Part shown: positions 16,849 through 25,925 of the stretch, in pieces
Numbering within the stretch: position 1 is the stretch's first letter
How the letters are laid out: every line of letters begins with the position of its first letter
Assembly: GCA_002360925.1 (NCBI GenBank)
Contig: DERN01000011.1
Span: 68,908-132,907, forward strand
Length of the DNA: 64,000 nt
Source of the DNA: Flavobacteriaceae bacterium UBA3339
GTDB lineage: Bacteria; Bacteroidota; Bacteroidia; Flavobacteriales; Flavobacteriaceae
Reading direction: 5' to 3'
The notes under the pieces: model-generated
Told to the model about the DNA's origin: nothing
The model's input: the letters and a program-made list of their open reading frames with translations, nothing else
Database searches by the model: none
Program-made: the position numbers and the translations under genes

Positions 16849-18771
16849 ATGGGCTTGTTTAAAAAAATAAACAATTTTTCGAATCTTAGAAAAATTCAGT
16901 ATTTACCTCGATGGATTATTTTTTCCATTGATGTTTTCATTGTTATTTTTTCTGCTATTTTAGGTCATTTAATCCTAAAAGGAATTGGTATTGATTTTAG
17001 ACCAGTTACAAATGTACCTTTAATATTTGTTCTTTTTATAGCCACTCATATTTTCTTTTTTTGGTATTTTAAAACATATACTGGTATCATTAGACACACT
17101 ACACTTATTGATGCTGCTAAGCTTTTTTTTATAGAGTTCTTATGTTTTATAACTCTTTATCTCTTAAACATCACTGTTGAATTTATAAATGGTGAAAGAC
17201 TTTTTTTAAATACAAGATTACTTATTTGTATTGCTGTAACCTATGCTGGTTTGTTGGCTTTTAGATTAATTATAAAAGTAAGTTTTGATTTTTTTTCGGA
17301 ATATTCTCAGAAAGACAGCTATATAAAAGCTGTTATTTATGGAAGTGGAGAAAGAGCTATTGCTATTGCTAACGCTATTGACTCGGAAATTCCTAAAAAA
17401 TATAAACTACAAGGTTTTATTAGTCCAACTTCTAAAAGCTCGTACAATAGAATTTTAAATATACCGATTATAGCAAAAACACGAAAGGTTTCAATCTTAG
17501 TAAGATCATTCGGCGCTAGCACATTAATTTTAGCCGACGATAATTTATCAAAGGATGAAAAAATCGAAATCATTGAAGATTGTTTAGAATACAATATAAA
17601 AGTCTATAACCTTCCTCGTTTAACTGACATCAACGATCAAAAAAAGGTAGCATCTAATATCAGAAAAATCAAAATTGAAGATCTTTTAGAACGTAAACCT
17701 ATACAGATAAGCAATTGTCAGATCTCTAGCCAGATAAAAGATAAAACAATTTTGATTTCAGGAGCAGCTGGATCTATTGGAAGTGAGATTGTTTGGCAAG
17801 TTGCTGCTTTCAATCCAAAAAGATTAATTTTATTAGATCAAGCAGAAACTCCATTGCATCAAATTAGTTTAGAAATTTCTAAATGCAACACAACAGCCGA
17901 AGTTATTTTATTAATTGCTGATGTAAGAAACTTAGATTGTTTAGAACGAATATTTCAAGATTATAATCCTGACATTATTTATCATGCTGCTGCATACAAA
18001 CACGTTCCGTTAATGGAAATGAATCCGCAACAAGCTATATTTACCAATGTTTTAGGTAGTAAACATATGGCTGATTTAGCATTAAAATACAAAGCCGATC
18101 GATTTGTAATGGTTTCAACAGATAAAGCAGTAAATCCAAGTAATGTAATGGGAGCCAGTAAACGTATCGCTGAAAAATATGTTCAATCATTAGCTCAAAA
18201 ACTTAAAAAAGAGCAACATGAAACAACAAAATACATAACCACTCGTTTTGGAAATGTATTAGGTTCAAATGGATCTGTCGTTCCTTTATTTACAAAACAA
18301 ATAGAAAATGGTGGACCAATTACGATCACTCATCCAGATATTATTCGTTATTTTATGACTATTCCCGAAGCTTGTCAATTAGTATTAGAAGCCGGATCTA
18401 TGGGAAAAGGCGGAGAGATTTATATTTTTGACATGGGAAAACCTGTAAAAATTATAGATTTAGCAACTAAAATGATCAAATTAGCAGGAATGGAGCCTGA
18501 AAAAGATATCGAAATAAAAGTGGTAGGTTTAAGACCCGGAGAAAAGTTATATGAAGAGCTTCTGAATGATAGCTCAACTACTTTGCCAACACATCATGAA
18601 AAAATTATGATAGCGCAAGACATTCATGAAGATTATGAATATATAACACAACAAATAGAGCAATTAAAAGGTTTTGCTAGTTCTTATCTTATTTTAGATG
18701 CAGTTGCGACGATGAAAAAAATTGTTCCCGAATTTAAAAGTTTAAATTCTAAATTTGAAAAATTAGATTAA
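16849..18771 (+). CDS. Membrane-bound nucleoside-diphosphate-sugar 4,6-dehydratase (PglF/WbpM/CapD type)
   Basis: Polysaccharide or glycan precursor enzyme of 640 aa. About four membrane helices cover residues 15-130, a CoA-binding-like Rossmann region spans about 145-270, and an extended SDR domain starts at GAAGSIG (305-311). The SDR tyrosine is replaced by methionine in MGASK (Met434, Lys438), the mark of the FlaA1/PglF UDP-GlcNAc 4,6-dehydratases. A TATTTTTG box precedes the gene. It leads directly into wza and wzc genes, so it likely supplies an exported surface polysaccharide. Confidence 0.9.
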   Translation: MGLFKKINNFSNLRKIQYLPRWIIFSIDVFIVIFSAILGHLILKGIGIDFRPVTNVPLIFVLFIATHIFFFWYFKTYTGIIRHTTLIDAAKLFFIEFLCFITLYLLNITVEFINGERLFLNTRLLICIAVTYAGLLAFRLIIKVSFDFFSEYSQKDSYIKAVIYGSGERAIAIANAIDSEIPKKYKLQGFISPTSKSSYNRILNIPIIAKTRKVSILVRSFGASTLILADDNLSKDEKIEIIEDCLEYNIKVYNLPRLTDINDQKKVASNIRKIKIEDLLERKPIQISNCQISSQIKDKTILISGAAGSIGSEIVWQVAAFNPKRLILLDQAETPLHQISLEISKCNTTAEVILLIADVRNLDCLERIFQDYNPDIIYHAAAYKHVPLMEMNPQQAIFTNVLGSKHMADLALKYKADRFVMVSTDKAVNPSNVMGASKRIAEKYVQSLAQKLKKEQHETTKYITTRFGNVLGSNGSVVPLFTKQIENGGPITITHPDIIRYFMTIPEACQLVLEAGSMGKGGEIYIFDMGKPVKIIDLATKMIKLAGMEPEKDIEIKVVGLRPGEKLYEELLNDSSTTLPTHHEKIMIAQDIHEDYEYITQQIEQLKGFASSYLILDAVATMKKIVPEFKSLNSKFEKLD

Positions 18772-18778
18772 CCCATTT

Positions 18779-19558
18779 ATGAAAAAGAGAATTGTAATAT
18801 CAATCGGATTAGCATTTGTTTTACTTACATCTTGCGTATCAAGAGAGAAGATAGCTTATTATCAAGATGTAGATACTTCTACTATATCTAATAAAAAGTT
18901 TGTTACTCAAATTACTTCCGACGATTTGTTGATGATTATTGTTTCAGCTCAAGATCCAATTGCTGCTCAGCCTTTTAATTTAACTACAAACTTAAGTGTA
19001 GATCCTACAAACCAAGCTGCTGGCGGACAAGTTCAACAACAATTATATTTAGTTGACCAAGAAGGTTTTATTGACTTTCCTGTTTTAGGAAGATTAGAAG
19101 TTGGAAATAAGTCAAAAGAACAAATAGTTCAGGACTTACAAATAAAGATTTCTAAATATGTAAAAAATCCTATTGTAAACCTTAGAATTATGAATTATAA
19201 GGTTTCTGTACAAGGTGAAGTTAGAAATCCTGGAACGCATAGAATCAATTCTGAACGAATCACTTTACCAGAAGCTTTATCTCTATCAGGAGATCTTACG
19301 GTTTATGGAAAACGTGAAAACATTCTTGTTTTAAGAGAAGAAAATGGAAAATTGACGCCTCATCGTGTTGATTTAACTAAGTCAGATTTTATCAATTCAG
19401 ATTTCTACTATTTAAGACAAAACGATATTGTTTATGTAGAGCCAAATAAAGTAGCTGTAAACTCATCTGCTGTAGGTCCAAACGTTTCAATATATATGAC
19501 AGCTGCTTCATTATTGTTATCAACTGTTGCAATTATACTTTCAAATACAAAAAAATAA
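18779..19558 (+). CDS. Polysaccharide export outer-membrane lipoprotein (Wza type)
   Basis: 259-aa lipoprotein with lipobox LLTSC (Cys19). The Poly_export domain covers about residues 45-140, followed by a SLBB-type segment (VSVQGEVRNPGTH). A hydrophobic stretch near 235-255 is the likely outer-membrane helix, as in Wza. It forms the export channel with the next gene's tyrosine kinase. The last base of its stop codon is the first base of the next start. Confidence 0.92.
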   Translation: MKKRIVISIGLAFVLLTSCVSREKIAYYQDVDTSTISNKKFVTQITSDDLLMIIVSAQDPIAAQPFNLTTNLSVDPTNQAAGGQVQQQLYLVDQEGFIDFPVLGRLEVGNKSKEQIVQDLQIKISKYVKNPIVNLRIMNYKVSVQGEVRNPGTHRINSERITLPEALSLSGDLTVYGKRENILVLREENGKLTPHRVDLTKSDFINSDFYYLRQNDIVYVEPNKVAVNSSAVGPNVSIYMTAASLLLSTVAIILSNTKK

Positions 19559-21873
19559 TGATTGAAGAACAAGAAAACACAATTAATCTAAAAGAAGAAT
19601 TATTTAAATATTTAACTCATTGGCGTTGGTTTGTTTTAAGTGTTTTTTTATCACTTATTTGTGCTGTTTTATATTTAAAGTTTACTCCGAAGAGTTATAA
19701 TGTTTCTACCAAAATTTTAATTAAAGACGACAAGAATAACGATTTATCGAATCAGTTGAGTGCTTTTTCCGAAATGAGTTTATTAGGAAATAGTAAAAAC
19801 AATATCGAAAATGAAATCGAAATTTTAAAATCGCGCACTTTAATTTATAACACTTTAGATTCTCTTAATCTAAATATCCAATATTTAGATAAATCTGAAG
19901 TTATATCTAAAGATTTATATAAAAAATCTCCTGTAAAAGTCATTTGGAATAACAACGATATTAAAAAGACAGTTGTTGTTAAACTTACTAATATACAAAA
20001 CTCAGGTTTTGATGTTAAAGTGAATGATGAGAATATTGGTTCTTCTAGTTTTGGGAAAAATATAAATTCAGAATTCGGAATATTTTCAATAAATAAAATT
20101 GCATCTCTTGATAAAATCGATGAAATTGAAATAAATATTTTCCCAAAAACACAACATGCTGAAAACATTCAGAAACTTTTAAATGTAGCTCCTAGTAGCA
20201 AAACATCAAGTGTTGTTGATATTTCAATGATTGATAAAACTCCTGAAAAAGCAGCTGACTTTTTAAATACATTAGTATATAACTATAATTTAATTGGAAT
20301 TAAAGACAAACGTTTTATATCTGAAAACACAGCAAATTTTATTTCTGACAGATTAGATTTAATTGCAACCGAATTAGGAGATGTTGAATCTCAGGTTGAA
20401 GGTTATAAAAATTCTAATAATTTATCCGATATTCAAACAGAAGTTAAATTATATCTTGATAATTTATCTACTTTTGAAAAGTCTGTTTTAGAAAACGAAA
20501 CTAAAATTAATGTAGTTAATAGTTTAATCAGCCATGTCGGAAAAGCCAGACCTGATGATTTAGTCCCTGGTGGTTTATTAGGCGACGATCAAGGTTCTGA
20601 AAGTATTATTCAAGAAATTAATCAATTGATTCTTGAAAAACAGAAAATGACAAGTGCTACTGCAGAAAACCCTAATTATATAAAATTAGAAGAACAAATC
20701 CGTTCACTAAAGTCAAATTTACTTGCTAGTCTTCGCAGAAATTTAAGCTCTTTGCAAATCATTAAAACTGATTTTAAACGACAAGAAAACGAAATGCAAG
20801 CTAAACTTTCTCAGGTTCCCCGACAAGAAAGAGAGTTCAGAGTTATTGATCGTCAACAGAAAGTAAAAGAAGCTTTGTTTTTGTTTTTACTTCAAAAAAG
20901 AGAAGAAACCAATATTACTTTAGCTGCTACTGATATTAATGCAAAAGTTATCGACAAAGCAATTCCTACAGACAAACCTGTTTCTCCTAAAAGCATGATT
21001 GTTCTATTAGCTGCTTTGATTTTAGGCGCACTTATTCCGTTTATCATTATTTACGTTCGTAATTTATTAGATACTAAAATTAAAACTCGTTTCGATATTA
21101 CTGATAATACTAATATTCCGTTTTTAGGAGATGTTCCAACTTCGGAATCAAGTAACGAGTTAATGGAAATAAGTAGTCGTTCGAGCGCTGCAGAAGCTAT
21201 TCGTATTGTTCGTACAAACTTAGATTTTATTCTATCTGATAAAGAAGAAAATGAATGCAAAACGATCTTCTTAACTTCTACTATATCTGGTGAGGGAAAA
21301 ACATTTGTTTCTGCTAATTTGGCAGCAACATTCTCTTTATCAGGAAAAAAAGTATTATTAATAGGTTTTGATTTACGTAATCCAAAACTTTACGAATATC
21401 TAAAAGTTAATCCTTTAGGAGTATCTAATTACATAAGTACGAATAATAAAAATATTGATGAATATATAATTCCAGTTGAAGGTTATGATAATTTCGATGT
21501 TTTATCATCAGGATCTATCCCTCCCAATCCAACTGAAATTTTGATGAACAAGAAGATAAAGGAATTGTTCGATGGTTTAAAACAAAAATACGATTATATC
21601 ATTGTCGATACTGCTCCTGTGAGCCTTGTTACAGATACTTTATTAATTGGTAAATATGCCGATGCTACGATTTATGTTGTTCGCGCAAATAAGATTGATA
21701 AAGAAATGTTACGTATTCCGAACGAACTTTACAAAGATAACAAGCTCAATAAGCTTTCAATTGTTCTAAATGATTCTGATGTAACAAAAGGTTACGGTTA
21801 TGGTTACGGTTATGGTTACGGTGCCAAAGTTGAAACTAAACCTTTATGGAAAAGAATATTGGGTATCAAATAA
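19558..21873 (+). CDS. Polysaccharide chain-length regulator and BY-kinase (Wzc type)
   Basis: Inner-membrane co-polymerase and tyrosine autokinase, 771 aa. N-terminal Wzz domain with membrane helix near 25-45, coiled-coil periplasmic region, second helix near 480-500, then the BY-kinase domain: Walker A ISGEGKTF (Gly578-Lys581), Walker A' LLIGFDLRNPK and Walker B IIVDTAPV. The C-terminal tail holds five tyrosines in a GY repeat (residues 745-755), the autophosphorylation cluster. Its dephosphorylating partner is probably the convergent PHP phosphatase next door. Confidence 0.94.
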   Translation: MIEEQENTINLKEELFKYLTHWRWFVLSVFLSLICAVLYLKFTPKSYNVSTKILIKDDKNNDLSNQLSAFSEMSLLGNSKNNIENEIEILKSRTLIYNTLDSLNLNIQYLDKSEVISKDLYKKSPVKVIWNNNDIKKTVVVKLTNIQNSGFDVKVNDENIGSSSFGKNINSEFGIFSINKIASLDKIDEIEINIFPKTQHAENIQKLLNVAPSSKTSSVVDISMIDKTPEKAADFLNTLVYNYNLIGIKDKRFISENTANFISDRLDLIATELGDVESQVEGYKNSNNLSDIQTEVKLYLDNLSTFEKSVLENETKINVVNSLISHVGKARPDDLVPGGLLGDDQGSESIIQEINQLILEKQKMTSATAENPNYIKLEEQIRSLKSNLLASLRRNLSSLQIIKTDFKRQENEMQAKLSQVPRQEREFRVIDRQQKVKEALFLFLLQKREETNITLAATDINAKVIDKAIPTDKPVSPKSMIVLLAALILGALIPFIIIYVRNLLDTKIKTRFDITDNTNIPFLGDVPTSESSNELMEISSRSSAAEAIRIVRTNLDFILSDKEENECKTIFLTSTISGEGKTFVSANLAATFSLSGKKVLLIGFDLRNPKLYEYLKVNPLGVSNYISTNNKNIDEYIIPVEGYDNFDVLSSGSIPPNPTEILMNKKIKELFDGLKQKYDYIIVDTAPVSLVTDTLLIGKYADATIYVVRANKIDKEMLRIPNELYKDNKLNKLSIVLNDSDVTKGYGYGYGYGYGAKVETKPLWKRILGIK
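21790..21822 (+). repeat. In-frame GGTTAC/GGTTAT tandem repeat coding the Tyr tail
   Basis: Alternating GGT-TAC and GGT-TAT codons encode Gly-Tyr five times at the C-terminus of the Wzc-type kinase. Unit of 6 bp (or 12 bp counting the codon alternation). Gain or loss of one unit stays in frame and would change the number of phosphorylatable tyrosines. Confidence 0.9.
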
Positions 21874-21900
21874 AAAAGGAGCTTTAAAAGCTCCTTTTTT
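21872..21900. terminator. Bidirectional terminator between wzc and the phosphatase gene
   Basis: AAAAAAGGAGCTTT/AAAGCTCCTTTTTT stem flanked by A and T runs on both sides, so it can stop transcription of both convergent genes. Confidence 0.9.
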
Positions 21901-22630
21901 ATTGTTTAAAGAAATTATTTTTGGAAATAACATGTTCTAATTCCTCCATATTTTTAAGAATAACAGCAGAATTAAAGCTTTGTATATGCTTTTGATGATG
22001 AACATCACTTCCTACAAAATCATACATTTTTTCTTTTAGCAAATAATCCGCGACTTCTGCAATTCCACTTCCATAATATCCTGTACTACTTAATAAATTC
22101 ATCTGAAATAAACATCCTGCACTTTTCAACTTTTTAAAGCTCGAATAATCATTTTTGTAAAAATTATATCGTTCTGGATGTGCCAAAACTGGCTGATAAC
22201 CTTGGGAATTCAATTCCATGATAATCTCATACAATTGAATTGGCGGATTTATATACGACATTTCGACCAAAACAAAATTATCTTTCAACGTCAATAACTT
22301 TTCAGAATTAATACGTTTTAAAAAAGATTCATCCATTAAATATTCAGAAGCAACTCTAAGTTTATTGTTCTTCACATTCAATTCTTTTTTTACGTTTTCG
22401 TACTGATTTACAATTCCTTCTTTTGTATTCTCCCAAACTAACGGAGTTGTATGCGGAGTTGTAATAAATTGTTCAAATCCAAAATCTTCTAAAGACGCTA
22501 TTAATCCTTTGGTATCATCCAAAGTTTTAGCCCCATCATCTAATCCATAAAGAAGATGCGAATGTATATCGACAAATCCGTTAGGAATGAACTCTTTTAA
22601 CGTCTTTTTCTTTTTAAAAAACCCAAACAT
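21899..22630 (-). CDS. PHP-family protein-tyrosine phosphatase (CpsB/YwqE type)
   Basis: Metal-dependent phosphatase of 243 aa that removes phosphate from BY-kinases. Metal-binding residues are in DIHSHLLYGLDDG (near 22-34), TTPHT, LAHPERY and GSDVHHQ. It is convergent with the Wzc-type kinase gene and its target is most likely that kinase's Tyr tail. The CpsB type is classical in Firmicutes and also standard in Bacteroidota, unlike the low-molecular-weight Wzb of Proteobacteria. Confidence 0.9.
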   Translation of the reverse strand: MFGFFKKKKTLKEFIPNGFVDIHSHLLYGLDDGAKTLDDTKGLIASLEDFGFEQFITTPHTTPLVWENTKEGIVNQYENVKKELNVKNNKLRVASEYLMDESFLKRINSEKLLTLKDNFVLVEMSYINPPIQLYEIIMELNSQGYQPVLAHPERYNFYKNDYSSFKKLKSAGCLFQMNLLSSTGYYGSGIAEVADYLLKEKMYDFVGSDVHHQKHIQSFNSAVILKNMEELEHVISKNNFFKQ

Positions 22631-22640
22631 TTCAAAAAAT

Positions 22641-23753
22641 TTATGCTTGCAAATTTATAACCCTTTTTGGTAACAAAAAAGATACAATTACATAAAATAT
22701 GTGTAATACTATTAACGGAGATAAAATCTTTAACAATTCAAATCCCATAAATAAAAGACTCAAAACCGATAGAACAATAGCCAAATAAACAATTTTCTTT
22801 GATTTTGTTAGTAAAGCGACAATAAAAAGTGGATTAAAAAACAAAATCAAAACATTTAATTGTAGTTCTAAATGATTTGAATATAGATTTACAGCCAACA
22901 AAAACAAACCAAATAAAGCGGTTATTGCGAAATAAATCAATTGAATTTTTCGATTTAAACATCCCAAAGCGATAATTGCAACTATAATCCATAAAGTGTA
23001 GATTGAATTTAATCCTTTCTTTTGAACTGATTTTGGAACATGATTCAACTTTGTTTCCGACTTTAAAATATCTTTATCAAATGAAATTCCATCTTTGAAT
23101 TTAACAGGTAAAAACATTAAATCGCTTTGTTTATTTGTTTTATAACCAAACAACAAATTAATTCCTAGTTTTTCGAAATAATGATTCGATAAACCTTCAT
23201 TCAATATATATCTATAAGAATGATTATTTGAAGGAAAGTCCGTTTTTAAAGGTTCATCAAGTACTTTATTTAAAACATCGACTATTTTTGTTGTACAATT
23301 ATTTCGAATAAATTCATAATAATAATATCGTTCGTCGGATTTTAATTGCCGATTTATTTCTTCCCAAATTTTCTCTTTCTGAATTTTGGATAAATTCAAT
23401 TTTTGTTCAATTATTTCTCTATTTTCACTTGTATACGAATACAGAAAATTATCAAATCGATCGACATCTAAATAATATAACAAATCGCCTTTTATAAATT
23501 TCGAATAGAAATTAGGCGTTCTAAAATCGAACATTCCCCAATTATAAACCACATCTAATTGTTGTTCCGGATCGTTTATACGTAAAGCTGTATGTCCAAA
23601 AAGTGTGTACAACTCCTCGCCTGTTCCGCAAGTTAAAACACTAATTTCGGCACTTTCGCTTAAAGTTTGAGGTTGCGCATTTGTGATTAAAAAAGAAAAA
23701 CAACAAACCCATAATACGATTTGTTGTTTGAATAGGTTTTGAAATTGTTTCAT
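22641..23753 (-). CDS. lnb: DUF4105 / Lnb N-terminal periplasmic domain protein
   Basis: 370-aa envelope protein: signal peptide (about 1-26), periplasmic domain (about 30-210), then a linker and four hydrophobic segments at the C-terminus. Motifs GEELYTLFGHTALRI and EFIRNNCTTKIVDVL carry the conserved His and Cys of the family, consistent with a cysteine-type acyl transfer site. DUF4105 corresponds to Lnb, shown in Bacteroides to N-acylate lipoproteins. The function here is by family membership. Only 1 bp separates it from the upstream PorV/Q-like gene. Confidence 0.8.
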   Translation of the reverse strand: MKQFQNLFKQQIVLWVCCFSFLITNAQPQTLSESAEISVLTCGTGEELYTLFGHTALRINDPEQQLDVVYNWGMFDFRTPNFYSKFIKGDLLYYLDVDRFDNFLYSYTSENREIIEQKLNLSKIQKEKIWEEINRQLKSDERYYYYEFIRNNCTTKIVDVLNKVLDEPLKTDFPSNNHSYRYILNEGLSNHYFEKLGINLLFGYKTNKQSDLMFLPVKFKDGISFDKDILKSETKLNHVPKSVQKKGLNSIYTLWIIVAIIALGCLNRKIQLIYFAITALFGLFLLAVNLYSNHLELQLNVLILFFNPLFIVALLTKSKKIVYLAIVLSVLSLLFMGFELLKILSPLIVLHIFYVIVSFLLPKRVINLQA

Positions 23754-23754
23754 T

Positions 23755-24828
23755 TTATTTTTTGAAAATTCCTAAATCAAGTTTTAACGAAAAAATGTTC
23801 GAATATAAGGCAGCACTTTGATCTCCGATATCGGTTAAAGCATAATCGACCTGAATTTCTTTATATTTAAACCCTAAACCGATGTTGGGCTGAAAAGTTA
23901 CTTTCTGAGTATCGTCTAACTGCATTTCGTTTTGAAAATTACCGACTCCAGCACGAACAAAAACCATTTGATTGTATCCAAATTCGAATCCTACAGAAGG
24001 TTGAATACTAAAAGCCGAAGTAGAAATTAGCGCATTGGTTTCGTAGAATTCTGTATGAAGAACTGCCGCAGCTGTTAACATAAATTGATCATTGAAAGCG
24101 AAATCACGCGCAACACCCAATTGCAATTTGGGCAAGGTTAATTCAGTTGTTTCGGGCAATGTTTGATTTTGTCCTTCAATTGCTCCTTGTATTTTTTCGA
24201 ATTCAGTTTTGTTAATATTCCAAACGTTATATGTTGTGGTAATATCGCGAGCCATTAATCCAAATTTCCAATTTTCGGTACGATATTGTAAACCAACGTC
24301 TAATCCAAATCCCCAAGATTTTGCAAAATCTCCGATTAAACGACGAACAATTTTTGCATTGGCTCCTAACGATAATCCTTCAACAGACAATTTTCGAGCG
24401 TACGAAATATTAAATGCATAATCGGCAGCCGAAAATAGTTTAATTCTATTATAATCGATATTTCCGTTCTGATCGATTAATTCTGTTGTATTCATAATAT
24501 CGTCAACTCCAAAACGAATCGCCGAAATTGCCAACGCACTTTTTTCATCTACCGGCATTGCAAAAGCTACATAATCATACTGTGCAATGTTCGCAAAGTA
24601 ACTCGCGTGCATTAAACTTACTTGTTTATCTTGCAAATGAACCAATCCTGCCGGATTCCAATATCCCGAATTTACATCTCCGGTTTGAGCAATAACGCTG
24701 TTTGCCATACCAAACGAAGCGGCGTCTACCCCAATATTTAAGAACTCGTTAGAATATTTCCGAGCCGTTTGTGCCTGCATTAAAGCCGTACATAAAAGTA
24801 AAGGCACTATATAGAAACTTTTTTTCAC
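23755..24828 (-). CDS. PorV/PorQ-family outer-membrane protein
   Basis: 357-aa beta-barrel protein with signal peptide MKKSFYIVPLLLCTALMQAQ. The N-terminal mature part (YSNEFLNIGVDAASFGMANS and GYWNPAGLVHL) is the signature of the PorV/PorQ family, linked to the type IX secretion system and gliding. It is a FadL-like barrel. It is the first gene of a two-gene unit with the Lnb-like gene and is divergent from pssA. Which of several PorV/Q paralogues it is cannot be said. Confidence 0.85.
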   Translation of the reverse strand: MKKSFYIVPLLLCTALMQAQTARKYSNEFLNIGVDAASFGMANSVIAQTGDVNSGYWNPAGLVHLQDKQVSLMHASYFANIAQYDYVAFAMPVDEKSALAISAIRFGVDDIMNTTELIDQNGNIDYNRIKLFSAADYAFNISYARKLSVEGLSLGANAKIVRRLIGDFAKSWGFGLDVGLQYRTENWKFGLMARDITTTYNVWNINKTEFEKIQGAIEGQNQTLPETTELTLPKLQLGVARDFAFNDQFMLTAAAVLHTEFYETNALISTSAFSIQPSVGFEFGYNQMVFVRAGVGNFQNEMQLDDTQKVTFQPNIGLGFKYKEIQVDYALTDIGDQSAALYSNIFSLKLDLGIFKK

Positions 24829-24900
24829 TTAGAATGAGTTTTTACAAAGATTGAAAAAATTTTACAATATATAAACTCTAAATACTTACAACTTATTGTT

Positions 24901-24908
24901 TACATTTG
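24901..24908 (+). promoter_or_regulatory. -7 box of pssA
   Basis: TACATTTG matches TAnnTTTG and lies 26 nt before the ATG at 24934. No good -33 element is seen. Confidence 0.5.
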
Positions 24909-24933
24909 TTTACGTAATAAAAATATAAAATTG

Positions 24934-25677
24934 ATGACAATAAAAAAACACATTCCTAATGCAATTACATTATTAAATTTAATGTCGGGATTAATTGCCT
25001 TGGTTTATGCTTTTGACGATAACCTGCAAATGGCTTTTTTTTGGGTTTGTATGGGAATTTTCTTTGATTTTTGGGATGGATTTGCCGCAAGAGTATTAAA
25101 AGTTTCGAGTCCGTTAGGTGTTCAATTAGATTCTTTGGCCGATATGGTAACTTCTGGTGTTGTTCCCGGAGCAGTAATGTACCAAATGTTAGCACACATT
25201 CAAGAAAATTTTGAGCAATACAACGTTACCGACGAAACTTTCTACATGAAATTAGTTCCGTTTATTGGTTTTATTATTACGTTGGGTTCTTGTATGCGAT
25301 TAGGAAAATTTAATATCGATACTAGACAAACATCTAGTTTTATCGGACTTCCAACTCCGGCAAATGCGTTGTTTATTTTAAGTATTCCAATGATTACAAG
25401 TACTACCGAAAGCGATTTTGTTTTTAACGTTTTCAGTAATCCATACGTTTTGGTATTCGTAAGTTTATTCAGCGCCTTTATCATGAATGCTGAAATTCCA
25501 TTATTTTCATTAAAAACAAAGAACAAAAACTTAAGCGATAATAAAGTTACCTTGCTTTTCTTAGGAATTTGCGCAATTCTTTTATTATTTTTCCAGTTCG
25601 AAGCAATTCCTGTTATTATAGGATTCTATATACTACTTTCAATCATTTTGAATTTAACGCAAAAATCGGCTTCATAA
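24934..25677 (+). CDS. pssA: CDP-diacylglycerol-serine O-phosphatidyltransferase
   Basis: Inner-membrane enzyme making phosphatidylserine, precursor of phosphatidylethanolamine. The CDP-alcohol phosphotransferase motif DGxxAR...GxxxDxxxD is visible as DGFAARVLKVSSPLGVQLDSLAD, listed here only by its key residues. About six to seven membrane helices. I start at ATG 24934, not the TTG one codon earlier. 247 aa, normal for the small PssA form. The psd partner is not in the window. Confidence 0.9.
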   Translation: MTIKKHIPNAITLLNLMSGLIALVYAFDDNLQMAFFWVCMGIFFDFWDGFAARVLKVSSPLGVQLDSLADMVTSGVVPGAVMYQMLAHIQENFEQYNVTDETFYMKLVPFIGFIITLGSCMRLGKFNIDTRQTSSFIGLPTPANALFILSIPMITSTTESDFVFNVFSNPYVLVFVSLFSAFIMNAEIPLFSLKTKNKNLSDNKVTLLFLGICAILLLFFQFEAIPVIIGFYILLSIILNLTQKSAS

Positions 25678-25689
25678 GTCGATTTTTTT
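25662..25689 (+). terminator. Terminator of pssA, overlapping its last codons
   Basis: AAAATCGGCTT/AAGTCGATTTT stem with a 3-nt loop followed by T residues. The stem begins inside the coding sequence and the stop codon is within it. Confidence 0.75.
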
Positions 25690-25699
25690 ATTCCATAAA

Positions 25700-25730
25700 A
25701 AAAACCGAAAGCTTATCACTTTCGGTTTTT
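25700..25730. terminator. Terminator between pssA and tRNA-Phe
   Basis: AAAAACCGAAAG/CTTTCGGTTTTT 12-bp stem with A/T runs on both sides. It most likely ends the minus-strand tRNA-Phe transcript and backs up pssA termination. Confidence 0.8.
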
Positions 25731-25735
25731 ATTTG

Positions 25736-25808
<73 letters not shown>

Positions 25809-25896
25809 GTTTTGTAAGGCATTCACCTTTCAAAAGCGATTGCAAATATAGTAGCTTTTTTTAAACATATCCTAACTTTTTCAAAAAAAAATTAAC

Positions 25897-25904
25897 TACA
25901 TTTG
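25897..25904 (+). promoter_or_regulatory. -7 box of coaX
   Basis: TACATTTG (TAnnTTTG) lies 22 nt before ATG 25926. It overlaps the possible TTG start at 25902, which therefore cannot be the translation start. Confidence 0.55.
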
Positions 25905-25925
25905 TACGACACTCAATATGAAATC

